A DNA stretch of 64,000 nucleotides from assembly GCA_001970955.1 (NCBI GenBank), contig MPUH01000111.1:41081-105080 (forward strand), given 5' to 3'. The notes beneath the pieces were generated by a model. It was not told the origin of the DNA, did no database searches, and saw nothing but the letters and a program-made list of their open reading frames with translations. Position 1 is the stretch's first letter. Each line of letters begins with the position of its first letter. Source of the DNA: Stentor coeruleus. Its lineage: Eukaryota; Ciliophora; Heterotrichea; Heterotrichida; Stentoridae. A program made the position numbers and the translations under genes. Below are positions 19,285-30,341 of the stretch, one piece after another.

Positions 19285-21942
19285 ATGCATACTCAGCCTC
19301 CAACAAAATCAGCCATGCCATCAATCCGTAAAGCAATATCCAAAAACAGCTCTCGAAGCGCTCTTTCTAGCTTAACTCCTTTACCCCAACCACAAGGCAT
19401 ATTCATCGATTTCTCAACTAAAAACTTTCACAGTACAATGAATTCAACCAAAAGCAGCTACGAAAAGTTCCTAAAAAAAGATAGTATTTGTGAAATCCTC
19501 TCTAATAAAAGCCCAACAAAACTCCCAACAAGACTCGAAGGACTTGACAATTTTGAATTATCACATGAAGAACTAAACCTTGGGCATCCTGCAACAAGAA
19601 AAGATGTTAAAAATCTTACATTATGGCTTGGAAATATGCTTCAAAAAGCCTTAATGTCTACATTATCTCCAGAAAATTTGTATGAAACTACTAATACAAT
19701 ATATAAAGTGTGTTTTCAAGAACTTATCAGACAAGTCAAAGTTCAATGTAAAGAAAGAGGAGATCTTATTCAGCAAGTATGGCAAACTTATCAAAAACTT
19801 TTTGAACATGCTCTTAAGGTTGCTCAAGCTAAACAGGATAATATAGAAAAAAATCATAATTCAGCAATTGCAAATTTGGAAAAACTTTATGAGAAAAAAG
19901 TTAGTGAGTTGATACAAGTTAATGAAGATTTTGTAAAGAAGAATGAAAACTTAGAAAAACAGCTGAAATTTAAAGAAGAGGCTTATGCAATAAAACAGTA
20001 TAGAGAAACTAAACTTTTGCAAGCACTTGACCTTTTTAAGCAACAATATGCGATGTTAAAAGAGGAACTTTTGATTAACAAAGAAGAAAATAGGATATCA
20101 AGGATTAAAATTGACAACTTGCAAAATTTTTCTAGTAGGGGTATTAAAAAATACAAAATAAAAACTTCAGATTTCATTGCACAAAGTTTAAAATCAGACC
20201 CAATAATGCAATATCAAGGTGATGAAGGAGCACAAGAACTTATTAGAAATATTTCAAAGCACGGTAAGAATTACTTAGAAAAATTTCAAGATGAAATTTA
20301 TTCTGCGATTGATTTTGAAGATAAAGGAACTAGTACAGAATCTAAAGAGTTTATAGATGAATGTACAATGACTGATGTTTCAGAGTTATGTGGAGATAGT
20401 ATTGGGACGAAAATGCGGAAAAAACGCAGATCTAAAATTGTTCTTACAAACACACTCGGCATGACTGTTAATGCAGAAGCTAAGAAAAAATTAACTCCAG
20501 AAGAAGAAGCTGAACTAAAAAGGAAACATATTTATATTAAAGAGTTATTACAAGAAATAAAAGAAGTAATTGCTATTCAGAACTTCAATATAGAAATAGA
20601 AGGTCAAGATTTACCTCATATGGGTATATTAAATGCTTTATCTCGAGGACTTAAAAAAGCTTTAACAATAATTTCATCCTCCCAAATTGAAGGTTTACCT
20701 GATTCTGCTGATGGAGAAGACAAGAAAAAGCGACTTTTAACTAATATCATCCCAGCAGAAGAAGCTAAAAATATATTATCAAACTATGAAATTGAGTCAA
20801 CAATGATGATAAGGAAAATAGGTATGATCCCTGCTTTTAGACTTAAACAAGCAATGTTTAAAAAAATGCTCTTAAAACTTATAACAAATTTCTATGATGA
20901 AAGGTCTAAAGATTTAAGTTCAAAAGCAGATTTTGGGTTATCAGTATTTGCTTCTTTAATGAAAAAATATATTATGAAAAAAGCAGCCACAAACCGTTTT
21001 AAGCATTTGCTTTCAAGTTGTATGAAATACAAGCATATTAGCAGAGTTAGACTTTTTGGACGATTTATTGGCTTGTATGGTTTTTTTGATTCAAATGATT
21101 TGAATCTTTATTTGACTAGTCTTCCTAATCTTAAAGCTTCACTACAAGGGAAACTTTTTACTAATTTCGATAATGCAGAAAGGCATTTTACTTTATATTC
21201 TAGATGTGTTGAATCAATTAAGCTTATGAGTAAAAGTTTACCAGAAGATGAGATTTTTGAACTAAGTAATAAACTTGAACATATTAAGATTTTTGATAAG
21301 GCTACTAGGACTACTTATGTAGATATTGATGAGTTTTTAGAATTGGTTATAGAAAAATATCATACACACAAAAATGAAAATTATAGTTTTTTAAAATATA
21401 TTTATGAAGCTGGAGATGTAACATATAAATAGCTTAATGAAGACGGGTATTTACAGATACAAGAATTTGAACTTTTGGTGAAGCATTTATCAACAATATC
21501 GCAAGCTGAAGGTAGGAGTCTATTTCAATCATATTCAGAAACCTTCCTCTCAGAAGACGACTACGAAGTCAAAGCAATATCATTAGAAAATCTTTTCGAA
21601 CTCAATCTTCAACATAAAATATTTTCAAGTGAAAAAGTTTTCCAGTTAACAAAAGTTACAACTGTTGAAGAAGCTGAAACTATGCTAAAAAATTCCCATG
21701 AAGACTTAGAATTTAAGCTCAATGAAATACAATGGAGGTTATCAGAAAGTAAAGAAATGGGTCAATATCAAGAAGAATTTTCAATGTTATTAGAAACTTT
21801 AAGACTTAAAGTATACTCTTGTGATAATCCAAAAAGTGTTTGGTTATGTTTAAGACTATTAGAAGAAGAATCTATAAGGTTATTGATTCAAGATAGATTA
21901 CATGAGCTTATGCCAAAATTTTCTTTAGACTTTTTTAAATAA
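19285..21942 (+). CDS. Axonemal dynein light chain-like coiled-coil EF-hand protein
   Basis: Exons 19285..21417 and 21433..21942 give 880 residues. CFQELIRQVKVQCKERGDL near residue 150 matches the conserved core of the p28/DNALI1 axonemal inner-arm light-chain domain family. A coiled coil follows (about 190-280), then a helical region with KRHLL-type repeats (RVRLFGRFIGLYG). The second exon completes a canonical EF-hand loop, D-L-N-E-D-G-Y-L-Q-I-Q-E. Inference: a ciliary or cortical calcium-responsive protein; larger than p28 itself, so more like AXDND1-type proteins. The first ATG is two codons after a TTG. Ends TAA. It follows CKAP5 by only 172 nt on the same strand. Confidence 0.82.
21418..21432 (+). 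other. 15-nt intron inside an EF-hand loop
   Basis: GTAACATATAAATAG, ending in an in-frame TAG. Without it the reading stops one residue into the EF-hand; with it removed the loop reads DLNEDGYLQIQEF. Confidence 0.95.
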
Positions 21943-22211
21943 ATATTTGATATAATTTTATGAATTATTATTATTTGCGATTTTTCTATGTTTTTCTATA
22001 TAGAGTATAATATTGATTATGTGTTTATTAGAATTCTGATGTATATGTTAAAAATAAAGACAAAAAATATTGTTTTTGTTGTGAATATACTAGAATAATT
22101 AAGGAATAATGATGGATTTAATATATAATATATGATAAAATATTTTGAAGTTTATTAAGAAATGTTATCTAGAGCATTTTATATTTATCTAAAAGGTTCT
22201 TATAAATAAAA

Positions 22212-23801
22212 ATGCAAAAAGCACCTAAAAATACTACAATAGCCGTATCGAATTCACCAGAGAGTCCTAAAAAAACAAAGCTTATACTTCAAACCCCAAA
22301 ACATAAGCACACAGCATCATTAATCACCCCCAAAGTTTCAAGTTTTAAATTTAAGCCTATGAGCACATTGACCTCCAAAAATAAACTTTCGATATCAAAG
22401 TTTTTATCCCCGAATGCTGCCACTTTGAAATTGAATACCAAGCATAAGCACACTTTTAGTGAACAGATCCCATCTACTGTAAAGAACTCGAAATTAATCA
22501 AAAGAAAGCCAGGTATATCTCCTGACAAAAAACCAACATGGAAAACAATGCTAATGCCTTTATCCAATGGTACAACTTTAAAACTCTTCTCAAGTTCCTT
22601 AAATGCATACGAGCAAACTGAGATTCTTTCATATTCCGAGATATATTACATAGGTAGCGGAATAACAAAAATTAAAACAACCTCACTAAACAACTTCGGT
22701 TTTGATGATGAAAAAGGTGATTACAAAATACTTATCGGTGATCATATAGTGTATCGTTATGAAATCAAGTCTTTTATTGGAAAAGGGAGTTTCGGTCAAG
22801 TAGTCAAAGCATATGATCATAAGGAAAAAAAAGAAGTAGCACTAAAAATAATCAAAAATCGTCCTCGTTTCTATCAGCAAGCATTAGAGGAAGTTGAAAT
22901 ACTTAAATATATTAAAGATAAAGACCCAAATGATACATATTGCGTAGTTCATTTACAAGACAATTTTGTGTTTAGAAAGCACATGGTAAGGTTTATGCAG
23001 TTTATTTTGTTTGAAATACTAAGTATTGATTTATATCAGTATATGAAACTAACAAAATTTCAAGGACTTCCACAGCAGTTGATTAAAAAACTAGCTGGGC
23101 AGATTCTTCAAGCATTAAGATTGATTGATCGATATAAAATTATTCATTGCGATTTAAAGCCAGAGAATATTTTATTGAAATCTATTACTGGGACAGCTTT
23201 GAAAGTTATTGATTTCGGATCAGCATGTTTTTATGAAAAAAGAGCATACACATATATACAGAGTAGATTTTATAGAGCGCCAGAAGTAATTTTGGGACTT
23301 TCATATACTACTTCTATAGATATGTGGAGTTTTGGGTGTATATTAGTTGAACTTTTTACTGGTAGGCCAATTTTTCCAGGAGAAAATGAATTTGAGCAGA
23401 TTCAATGCATTATGGAAGTATTAGGTCTACCTCCTGGGCAGTTGTTGGAAAAAGGTTCAAGAGTGAAGTTATTTTTTGATGAAGATAATAAACCTAAAAT
23501 TACAACGAATTCCAAAGGGAAAAAAAGATACCCAGCTACGAGAAACTTAAGAGAAATACTTTTTGGGGGTGAAGAAGGATTTGTTGATCTTATTGAACAA
23601 TGCTTAGAATGGGATTATCATAAAAGAATTACCCCTGATGAAGCTTTATTGCATGAATGGATGCAAGATGGTGAGCCAGTACCAGCTCCAAAGCACAGGC
23701 TTAAACATCAAAGGACATGTAGCGACACAAGCTTTTTAAAACTTCCACAAAGATTTGATAAGCTGAGTAGCTATATAGAGGGGCCTTCTAATCTTAGTTA
23801 G
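22212..23801 (+). CDS. DYRK-family dual-specificity kinase
   Basis: 529 residues. A basic, Ser/Thr/Pro-rich N-terminus is followed by the DH-box (GDHIVYRYEI), the glycine loop IGKGSFGQV near 191, VALKII (ATP Lys), catalytic loop HCDLKPEN near 311, VIDFGSACF near 333 and activation loop YTYIQSRFYRAPE with the YxY tyrosine pair that DYRKs autophosphorylate. All catalytic residues are present, so it should be active. DYRK2/3-type by the DH-box. ATG start, TAG stop. Confidence 0.93.
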   Translation: MQKAPKNTTIAVSNSPESPKKTKLILQTPKHKHTASLITPKVSSFKFKPMSTLTSKNKLSISKFLSPNAATLKLNTKHKHTFSEQIPSTVKNSKLIKRKPGISPDKKPTWKTMLMPLSNGTTLKLFSSSLNAYEQTEILSYSEIYYIGSGITKIKTTSLNNFGFDDEKGDYKILIGDHIVYRYEIKSFIGKGSFGQVVKAYDHKEKKEVALKIIKNRPRFYQQALEEVEILKYIKDKDPNDTYCVVHLQDNFVFRKHMVRFMQFILFEILSIDLYQYMKLTKFQGLPQQLIKKLAGQILQALRLIDRYKIIHCDLKPENILLKSITGTALKVIDFGSACFYEKRAYTYIQSRFYRAPEVILGLSYTTSIDMWSFGCILVELFTGRPIFPGENEFEQIQCIMEVLGLPPGQLLEKGSRVKLFFDEDNKPKITTNSKGKKRYPATRNLREILFGGEEGFVDLIEQCLEWDYHKRITPDEALLHEWMQDGEPVPAPKHRLKHQRTCSDTSFLKLPQRFDKLSSYIEGPSNLS

Positions 23802-24006
23802 GATAATGAGAAATATAACTTTAAAGCTTAAAGCTTAAGGTTTAGGGATTAGTAATTATGGTATCGAAATAGGGAGTTTTGAGAATTTCTATGTTTAGAT
23901 GCTAGGTTTTATTAATAAAATAATATCGTTAGGGTGTAAAAAGTTTCTATGCAATTATTATAAACTTAACACATATTTAAATTTTAAACCTATCTCTTAT
24001 ACAAGA

Positions 24007-25374
24007 TTAAATTTTGTCTTTTCTACCCAGAGCTTTACGATAATTTCTCTTATTCCACATTGCGTTTATCAAGTATTTCTCTTCATCAGAAGTACAACTA
24101 GACGATTTCGTCTCTACTCTCCTAATATTTCTCTTTTTCTTTTCTTTTTCCTTTATTACATCCTTATTAGCAACTATCTCAGTATCATCTATTTTGAAAT
24201 TCGAGTAATTTAGGTGCAATGCAAACAATACTAGCACCGCAATTAATAAAAAAGTTACCATCGTTAACAAATATTGTAAGAAAAACAGTTGCTGTTGTAT
24301 ATCATTGAATTCATTAGTGATTTCTGCTAATTGATTTGTTAGTTTATCAACACTTTCAGTTAAAGAATGGATTTGATAAGATTGACTTCGAGCTTTGATA
24401 TCATTAAAATCAGATTTTTGTCTTAATTCATTTAAAGCTGAGCTATTACGTTTAATTGCTTCAGAAAAGTAGGCTATATATCGGTTGATGACTTCAAGTT
24501 TTAGCTCAGTTTGAGCCATATGCTGTATTATTTCTGTAAAAACATTAGGCCGTTCATTTGTATCTTTTTTTACAGTGATCGCACTTACTGTGCTTTGTAC
24601 TCCAGGGCAAGTAAGATTTTGTGAATAAAGTTCTGCACATATATCACCATCATAATTATCCTCAGATATATCTTCCTCATTAAACTCTTCATTATTCTCT
24701 TCTAAAACCCAATTTGTATAATTTTCACTCATGACAAATTCTTCATTTTCTAATATTATCTCAGGTAGTAAACTTAATCTCTCTTTAATCTCTTGACTTT
24801 TAGCTAAATAATCCTCATTTAAATTCTGTAACACAGTAGTTCCATATACTGAAAACTGTGATAAAGTACAATAGTACTCATTTCCATAGTGACTTTTTAA
24901 TATGAGTTTCAAAAACCTAACCCAAACATTATTAACTTGGAATTTTTGTGGTGAAGATTCAGGCTTAAGGATAACGGTTGAAAGTAATTCCCAGGTTTCA
25001 GTAGGATAATGAAAAGAGTACCAAATTTCTATTTCCTTAAAGGCTGATGAGTAGATTTCTCCTTGTGTGAACATAATTTCATCTATAAGAATATCTTCGG
25101 CTAAGCTAATATCAACCCATTTCTCTGTTTTATCACAAGGGACTAATAAATATTTGTCCTTGTCTTTGATTAAAATGCCTTTAGCCCCATACATGTCTCG
25201 ACTGTTGTCAAGAATCCTTCCTCTTGAGTCCGAAGCTGCGTAATCATAACGTGAAGGAGATTTTTTATAAGCTTGTTTGCTTTCAAAACATAAAATATCA
25301 CTAACAGAAATGCCAAAGTTCGTCAAGACTAATATTATACAAGCTAACATCGGAAATATGCATCCTGGCGACAT
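24007..25374 (-). CDS. SUCO/Slp1-like SUN-domain membrane protein
   Basis: 455 residues. A signal peptide (about 1-24) is followed by a SUN-like domain (about 28-185) with NSRDMYGAKGILIKDKDKYLLVPC, KWVDISLAEDILIDEI and LSQFSVYGTTV, the pattern of the Slp1/SUCO branch rather than nuclear-envelope SUN proteins. An acidic stretch, a coiled coil (about 280-350) and one membrane span near YLLTMVTFLLIAVLVLFAL follow, then a basic tail. The family acts in the ER lumen, protecting folding of membrane proteins (with Emp65 in yeast). ATG start, TAA stop. Confidence 0.85.
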   Translation of the reverse strand: MSPGCIFPMLACIILVLTNFGISVSDILCFESKQAYKKSPSRYDYAASDSRGRILDNSRDMYGAKGILIKDKDKYLLVPCDKTEKWVDISLAEDILIDEIMFTQGEIYSSAFKEIEIWYSFHYPTETWELLSTVILKPESSPQKFQVNNVWVRFLKLILKSHYGNEYYCTLSQFSVYGTTVLQNLNEDYLAKSQEIKERLSLLPEIILENEEFVMSENYTNWVLEENNEEFNEEDISEDNYDGDICAELYSQNLTCPGVQSTVSAITVKKDTNERPNVFTEIIQHMAQTELKLEVINRYIAYFSEAIKRNSSALNELRQKSDFNDIKARSQSYQIHSLTESVDKLTNQLAEITNEFNDIQQQLFFLQYLLTMVTFLLIAVLVLFALHLNYSNFKIDDTEIVANKDVIKEKEKKKRNIRRVETKSSSCTSDEEKYLINAMWNKRNYRKALGRKDKI

Positions 25375-25525
25375 ATGATAATAACTTTATAAGGCAAAAT
25401 GTTCAAGAATTTTTAAATAAACACCTAATGGAAGTTTTAAATAAAAATTCTCAAATAAACTTATGAACTCAATCCTTTGTGTTAATTATTAATTTTATAA
25501 AGAATTTACAAATTCACTTTTGGCA

Positions 25526-26047
25526 TTAATTTCTAGTGGGTTTAACATTTTTTGGCCTACTTGGCTCGGCACTTTTCCTTTTACTCGCAATATTTTTAAC
25601 TATATCTGGTGATTTATTCCCTTTATATCCATGCGTGCCTTTATATTTTGGCACTGGTGACACAGATTTAAAGCTATAAGCCCTTATAGGACTTTTGCTA
25701 ACATCAGGATGCATTTTTTCTATCAAATTAACACTTGAAATACTTGCATTACTCGAAAATATCCTATTAGGAAAGTGAGGGGTCTTAGGTTCTGGAGATC
25801 TTACAGGTGAAGGGCTGAAAATTTTAGCATCCACACATCTTTGGTTGATATTCGTTTTTTCGTTGCAAATCTTGGAAAAATTGATGATTTTCAGTTTTCT
25901 TTTTTTCTTGACTTCATGAGAACTCAGATAATTGGTGCTTGCTACGAATTCAGTGATTTCACTTTCTGTATAACTTTTGTTGTTATTTTGTGTTTCTTGA
26001 ACTGTTGATAGTCGATTCACATCAAAACAAGAAATGCGTTCTCCCAT
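25526..26047 (-). CDS. Unknown basic Ser/Pro-rich protein
   Basis: 173 residues, MGERISCFDVNR at the start, ending TAA. Gly2 with Ser6 fits N-myristoylation, with Cys7 nearby. The rest is basic, with many Ser-Pro sites (SPSPVRSPEP, KSPIRAYSFKSVSPVP), suggesting an intrinsically disordered target of proline-directed kinases. No domain recognised. It lies 151 nt upstream of the SUN-protein gene on the same strand. Confidence 0.7.
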   Translation of the reverse strand: MGERISCFDVNRLSTVQETQNNNKSYTESEITEFVASTNYLSSHEVKKKRKLKIINFSKICNEKTNINQRCVDAKIFSPSPVRSPEPKTPHFPNRIFSSNASISSVNLIEKMHPDVSKSPIRAYSFKSVSPVPKYKGTHGYKGNKSPDIVKNIASKRKSAEPSRPKNVKPTRN

Positions 26048-26831
26048 ATATTTTATTAGAGAAAGTATATTTTTAAGCTAAATAATAGTTTTAATTATTG
26101 GGATAAAAGGGAGATAAGGTCTATTTATAATGAAAATATAATGGGATTAGGATTTGTGATATGAAATAGGATTAGGATTAGTTCAGGTATTTTAGATGCT
26201 GGGTTTAGAATATAATTGATATGATTTAGATAAAGAGAGGATAGTTTATTTATAAATTTAGATTATACGAAAAAGGTAAAAAATTAATTTTAATAATGTG
26301 ATATAGTTTTTTATAATGTATTGGAATTTAGATAGTTTTGGGTCATTGGAGATAATTATTGTTGTGGTTTAGTAGTTGGGAAAATGATTATGAATCGGAA
26401 GTTATGATATTTTCTTTTAGTATTGATATTTAAAAAAGTAATAAAGTATGATCTGAATATCATTAAATTTTAAATAAATTAGTTATATAGAGACTTTATA
26501 TACATTTTTTAAATGAAACTTAGTTTATTATACCAAATAATTTGTTATATAAAACTAATAATTCTAAAGTACTAATAAAAAAACTATCTATAAGCTAAAA
26601 AAAATCTTAAATAATATCCTACAGTTTTTGCTGATATAGTTTTAAATCTTTAAAATTTTATTTTCATTATAATCGATACCTTTTTTAAGCGTCTTATAAA
26701 TAAAAACTATAATAATCTACTAAAAACACATCAAAATCTGCTCATAGTTTCATCCCAATTACAAAAAAATCACATTAAAAAAATTCCAGGAAATTATTGA
26801 ATATTATGTGAACAAACTCATTATTGTGATT
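26048..26831. other. Divergent spacer, 0.78 kb
   Basis: It separates the 5' ends of the unknown basic protein and the START protein. The left part is G-rich on the plus strand, the right part is C-rich. No gene or motif supported. Confidence 0.6.
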
Positions 26832-27458
26832 ATGGAGTTAAGTTTAGAAGACTACTACAAAGAAACCGACAGGGTTCTTCGTATATCCAAAGAACTACTA
26901 TCATTAGAAACAGGTTGGGAACCCATCTCAATCAGTTCAAAAACAGTCAAAGCATATCGTCGTCCAGCAGCTGCAGGATTGTATATCATTAAAGCTGAAG
27001 GTGAGATAAACCGAACTCCACCAGAGATTGTAGAATGCCTTAAAGACCTAGACCACAAGCACCTTTATGATGCATCTTTCGATAAAGGTCACATTGTAAA
27101 GCTTTTAGCAGATGATATTGGTATAGTTTATCAAAGGTTTAAAGCTATATGGCCTACAAGTGGACGTGATTTCTGTCTTTTACAAAGAAAAATTGACTTA
27201 GAAGAAGGTGCTATTGTAGCTGTAGCCGTAAGTACTCAACACCCAGAATGTCCAGAAGTGCCTGAATGTGTTCGTGGAGTTATTCATTTTGGTTGTCATT
27301 TCATGTTCCCAACTGGACCAAATGTAACTCGTATGGTTTATTTTTTATTACTTGATGTTAAAGGTTATATTCCAGCATTTGTAGTTAATTTTACTCAGAG
27401 TACTCAAGCTATGTTTGTTGAAAACCTTAGAATTTATTTAGCTAATAATAGTAATTAA
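26832..27458 (+). CDS. START-domain lipid-binding protein
   Basis: 208 residues, almost entirely one START domain. Matching features are EGEINRTPPEIVECLKDL, QRFKAIWPTSGRDFC, a VAVSTQHPECPEVP strand pair and the C-terminal helix region VNFTQSTQAMFVENLRIYL. START domains carry a sterol, phospholipid or ceramide in a closed cavity; the ligand cannot be told. The frame opens earlier at GTG; I use the ATG at 26832 (MELSLEDYYKE). Ends TAA, 20 nt before the convergent MFS gene. Confidence 0.88.
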   Translation: MELSLEDYYKETDRVLRISKELLSLETGWEPISISSKTVKAYRRPAAAGLYIIKAEGEINRTPPEIVECLKDLDHKHLYDASFDKGHIVKLLADDIGIVYQRFKAIWPTSGRDFCLLQRKIDLEEGAIVAVAVSTQHPECPEVPECVRGVIHFGCHFMFPTGPNVTRMVYFLLLDVKGYIPAFVVNFTQSTQAMFVENLRIYLANNSN

Positions 27459-27477
27459 GCTATATAAAAAAAAGTTT

Positions 27478-28728
27478 TTAGACTGAATTATATTTTTGCT
27501 TACTATTTGTATATACTGAAGATGGGGAGAGGATTAGATAGATACCGGCTGAGGCAAATGAAAGATAACCAACAAGCACATAACCTGTTGAAAAACCAAG
27601 GAAATGAGTTAGGAAACCTGAGGCTAGAGAACCGATGACAAGACCAAGACAGGTACTGATACTCATTATTGCGGAAATACCATCAAGGAGAATATCATCG
27701 TATTCATAGGCATAGTAATTTACTGCTATGTTTATTAGATGGGTTGTTGCAGGAACTATATGGGAATTACTATATGTTAAAGAACTGGATATACCAAGTA
27801 GGAATAAACCTATACAAATTATCCAATACTGTTTAGGAAAAATAACTTCCCAAGGACCAAGGAAGTAAAATGATATACCAGTAAGACAAAGTCCAAAGAA
27901 TATCAATATTTGTGGTTTGAAATTAAATGAAAACCTGCTTTGGATAAATGATATAGCAAAATACATAAACGTGCAAATGCTATAAATTAATCCAATACTA
28001 AAACTTGAAAGCTCATATTGTATCAGATTCAATTCAATAGTGCTCGACATATAACCTAAAGCAAACATAAACCAAAACTGAACAAAAAAATGCAACAACA
28101 ATCTCTAAATAAAAACTACCGGTTGAAAGGCAATTTTCATCAATGAAACGCTTTTCGAATCAAGCATATGATCATGTACTTGTAAAAAAAATATCGAGAC
28201 AATTGTAAAAACCAAATAAATCCCAGCAGCGAAAACAAAAACCAAAGATAAACTATATAAGCTAATAAAAGATCCAATAATAGGGCCAAGTAATAATCCT
28301 AATCCACTACAGACTTCAAAATATGTTATAATCTTATCCATTTCACCAGGAGATTCAGTCATCAATATACAAGGAGCTGCATTCATAGTACATCCTTCAC
28401 CAATCCCAGAGATAATTCTTGATAAAATACTTAATAATAAAAAACTAACTGTGTTTGTATATATAGCAATGACAATAATTAGCATAGAAATTGTGTTTAA
28501 AATCATGCCGAAAATAAATACACACTTTCTTCCTAGTTTTTTCATATATTTTCCTACGACAAATGATGCAGGAATACTGACAAAAGGACTTATGGCAAAG
28601 ATTATCCCTAGGACCCAGATTGAAATATTGTGTTCCTCAGCTATGCCAGGGTAAAAAGCTGATAAAACTGTGTATGATATATTGTATAAGATTTCTGAAG
28701 TATAAATTGTTATTTCCTGGCAATTCAT
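27478..28728 (-). CDS. MFS transporter, SLC18B1-like, copy 1
   Basis: Exons 28120..28728, 27771..28104 and 27478..27755 give 406 residues with about 12 membrane spans. MFS loop motif GKYMKKLGRK lies between spans 2 and 3, and SGLGLLLGPIIGS marks span 5, as in vesicular amine/polyamine-type (SLC18B1) transporters. The substrate is unknown. The second intron has no stop in frame and is placed by alignment to copy 2. Exon 2 is 334 nt in both copies. ATG start, TAA stop. Confidence 0.9.
27756..27770 (-). other. Stop-free 15-nt intron in MFS copy 1
   Basis: GTAATTCCCATATAG on the coding strand. It keeps the frame open either way, so it is invisible to open-frame search. Removal changes TYSNSHIVPATTH to TYIPATTH, which then aligns gap-free with copy 2 (MYIPTTSH), where the matching intron does carry a stop. 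Confidence 0.85.
28105..28119 (-). other. 15-nt intron in MFS copy 1
   Basis: GTAGTTTTTATTTAG, with a terminal in-frame TAG. Removal joins AFQP to RLLLHFFVQFW. Same position as 29712..29726 in copy 2. Confidence 0.95.
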
Positions 28729-29060
28729 TTACTATTTATTTTTAAAATTTAACGATATTATGTTTAAAGAATGATTTCGAATATTTTTTTGTCTAATTAA
28801 GCTTGATAACTATTAGATTATATTACAATCCTGAATTTTAGTTTTTTATTAGAAATTAAAAATATTAAAATAGTAGTCGATCCCAAAGTGCATATATGGA
28901 AAAATTTAAGTGTTATTTCGATAAAAACCTAGAAATTTATTAATATTTCAGCTTTAGTATTAAATTATTTATCCTTTTGGTATAAAAATCTGATAATCTA
29001 AAGTTTTTTATATACACAATAAATAGCATTTGGTATTTAAGTAATAACGCTAATAACTAA
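28729..29060. other. Spacer between the MFS copies
   Basis: 332 nt, AT-rich; nothing specific seen. Confidence 0.5.
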
Positions 29061-30341
29061 TTATTCTTGGATAAGCGTAGACTGTTTTCCTTCATCTATT
29101 TCGCTTTGGATTTTATTTTTCTTAGGTGTTCGAGAGAAGATTATATAAATCAGGCAAAATATAAAGCTTAGTCCTGAAACTGTAAGAAAGCCCCTAGAAT
29201 AACCGAAATATTCGCTTATAAACCCAGCTAGTATAGGTCCGATAATTTCTCCAATATTAGAAAAGAAGTTTGTACAAGCTGATACACTATCAAAAAGTGA
29301 ATCAGAATACTCAATCCCATACTCTGTAGTCGCTGTATGAATAATATGCGAAGTTGTCGGAACTGTTTATAAATTACTATACATTATTGACCCAGCAAAT
29401 CCAGTGAGACCTAAACCAATTGCCACAATCACAAAATCCTTTGGCAGAATATCTTCCCATGGTCCCATTAAAATAAAAGATACACCTGTAAGGAAAATCC
29501 CAGTAACAATGAGGAATTTTTGATTGAAAATCAGCAAAAGTTTGTTTTCGAGCAAACTTGTTACAAAGTAAGTAAAAGTGCATAAACTATAAAAAACTCC
29601 AACAAGAATTCCTTTAAGACCAAATGTCATTAAATGAAGTTCAATTACAGTCGACATATAGCCTAAAGTGAAAAGTAGCCACATCTGAGCACAAAAGTCA
29701 AGTAATAATTTCTATATAAAAAATACTGGTCGACATAAAAGCTGTTTATAAGGTAAAGGGGTGGACTCTATAACAGCTGTGCTTAATTTGCCTAAAAGTT
29801 TATGTGAAAAGCATGAATATATAACCCACAATGAAGCTGCTGCACTAAAACTTATTGATATGCTAATCATACTCATCACTGAACCCAAAATAGGTCCAAG
29901 TAAGAGACCTAATCCACTTGCAGCTTCATAATATCCAATAACCTTATCAACTTCATCAGGATATTCAATTACGAGTATTGCTGAAGTTGCAACCATTGAA
30001 CATCCAGCTCCGATACCAGCAAAGATTCTTGATGCGAAACTCATAAGAATAGCTTCATAGCCGTGTGTATATTCGATCATTCCTATTAAGAAAATCCCGC
30101 ATGCTCCAAAGGCCATACCTATAGTTAAAAGATTTTTTCTTCCAATTCTGTTCATGTGCTTTCCTGCGAAATATGAGGTTGGTAAACCTAAGATCGGGTC
30201 GAGACTAAAGACAAAACCTATTAACCATAAAGGTATCCCTTTTTCTTCTGCAAGACCAGGATAAAATGCTGCAAGGATTGTAAAAGAAGCACTTGTTAAA
30301 AACTCAGAGATATATAGTATAATTTGTTTCCTGTAGTACAT
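29061..30341 (-). CDS. MFS transporter, SLC18B1-like, copy 2
   Basis: Exons 29727..30341, 29378..29711 and 29061..29362 total 1251 nt, 416 residues. It is a tandem paralogue of the preceding gene, with GKHMNRIGRK and SGLGLLLGPILGS in the same places and both introns at matching positions. The unspliced sequence shows two stops and would look like a broken gene; splicing both 15-nt introns leaves one open frame to TAA. Copies have diverged a good deal, so the duplication is not recent. Confidence 0.9.
29363..29377 (-). other. 15-nt intron in MFS copy 2
   Basis: GTAATTTATAAACAG, containing an in-frame TAA. Position matches the stop-free intron of copy 1. It ends CAG rather than TAG. Confidence 0.92.
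29712..29726 (-). other. 15-nt intron in MFS copy 2
   Basis: GTATTTTTTATATAG, with a terminal in-frame TAG. Removal joins LLCRP to KLLLDFCAQMW. Confidence 0.95.

Noticed and set aside
29061-30341. Second MFS copy as a broken pseudogene
   Set aside because: Both apparent stops lie in 15-nt GT-AG segments matching the introns of copy 1; splicing gives a full-length frame of 417 codons including stop.
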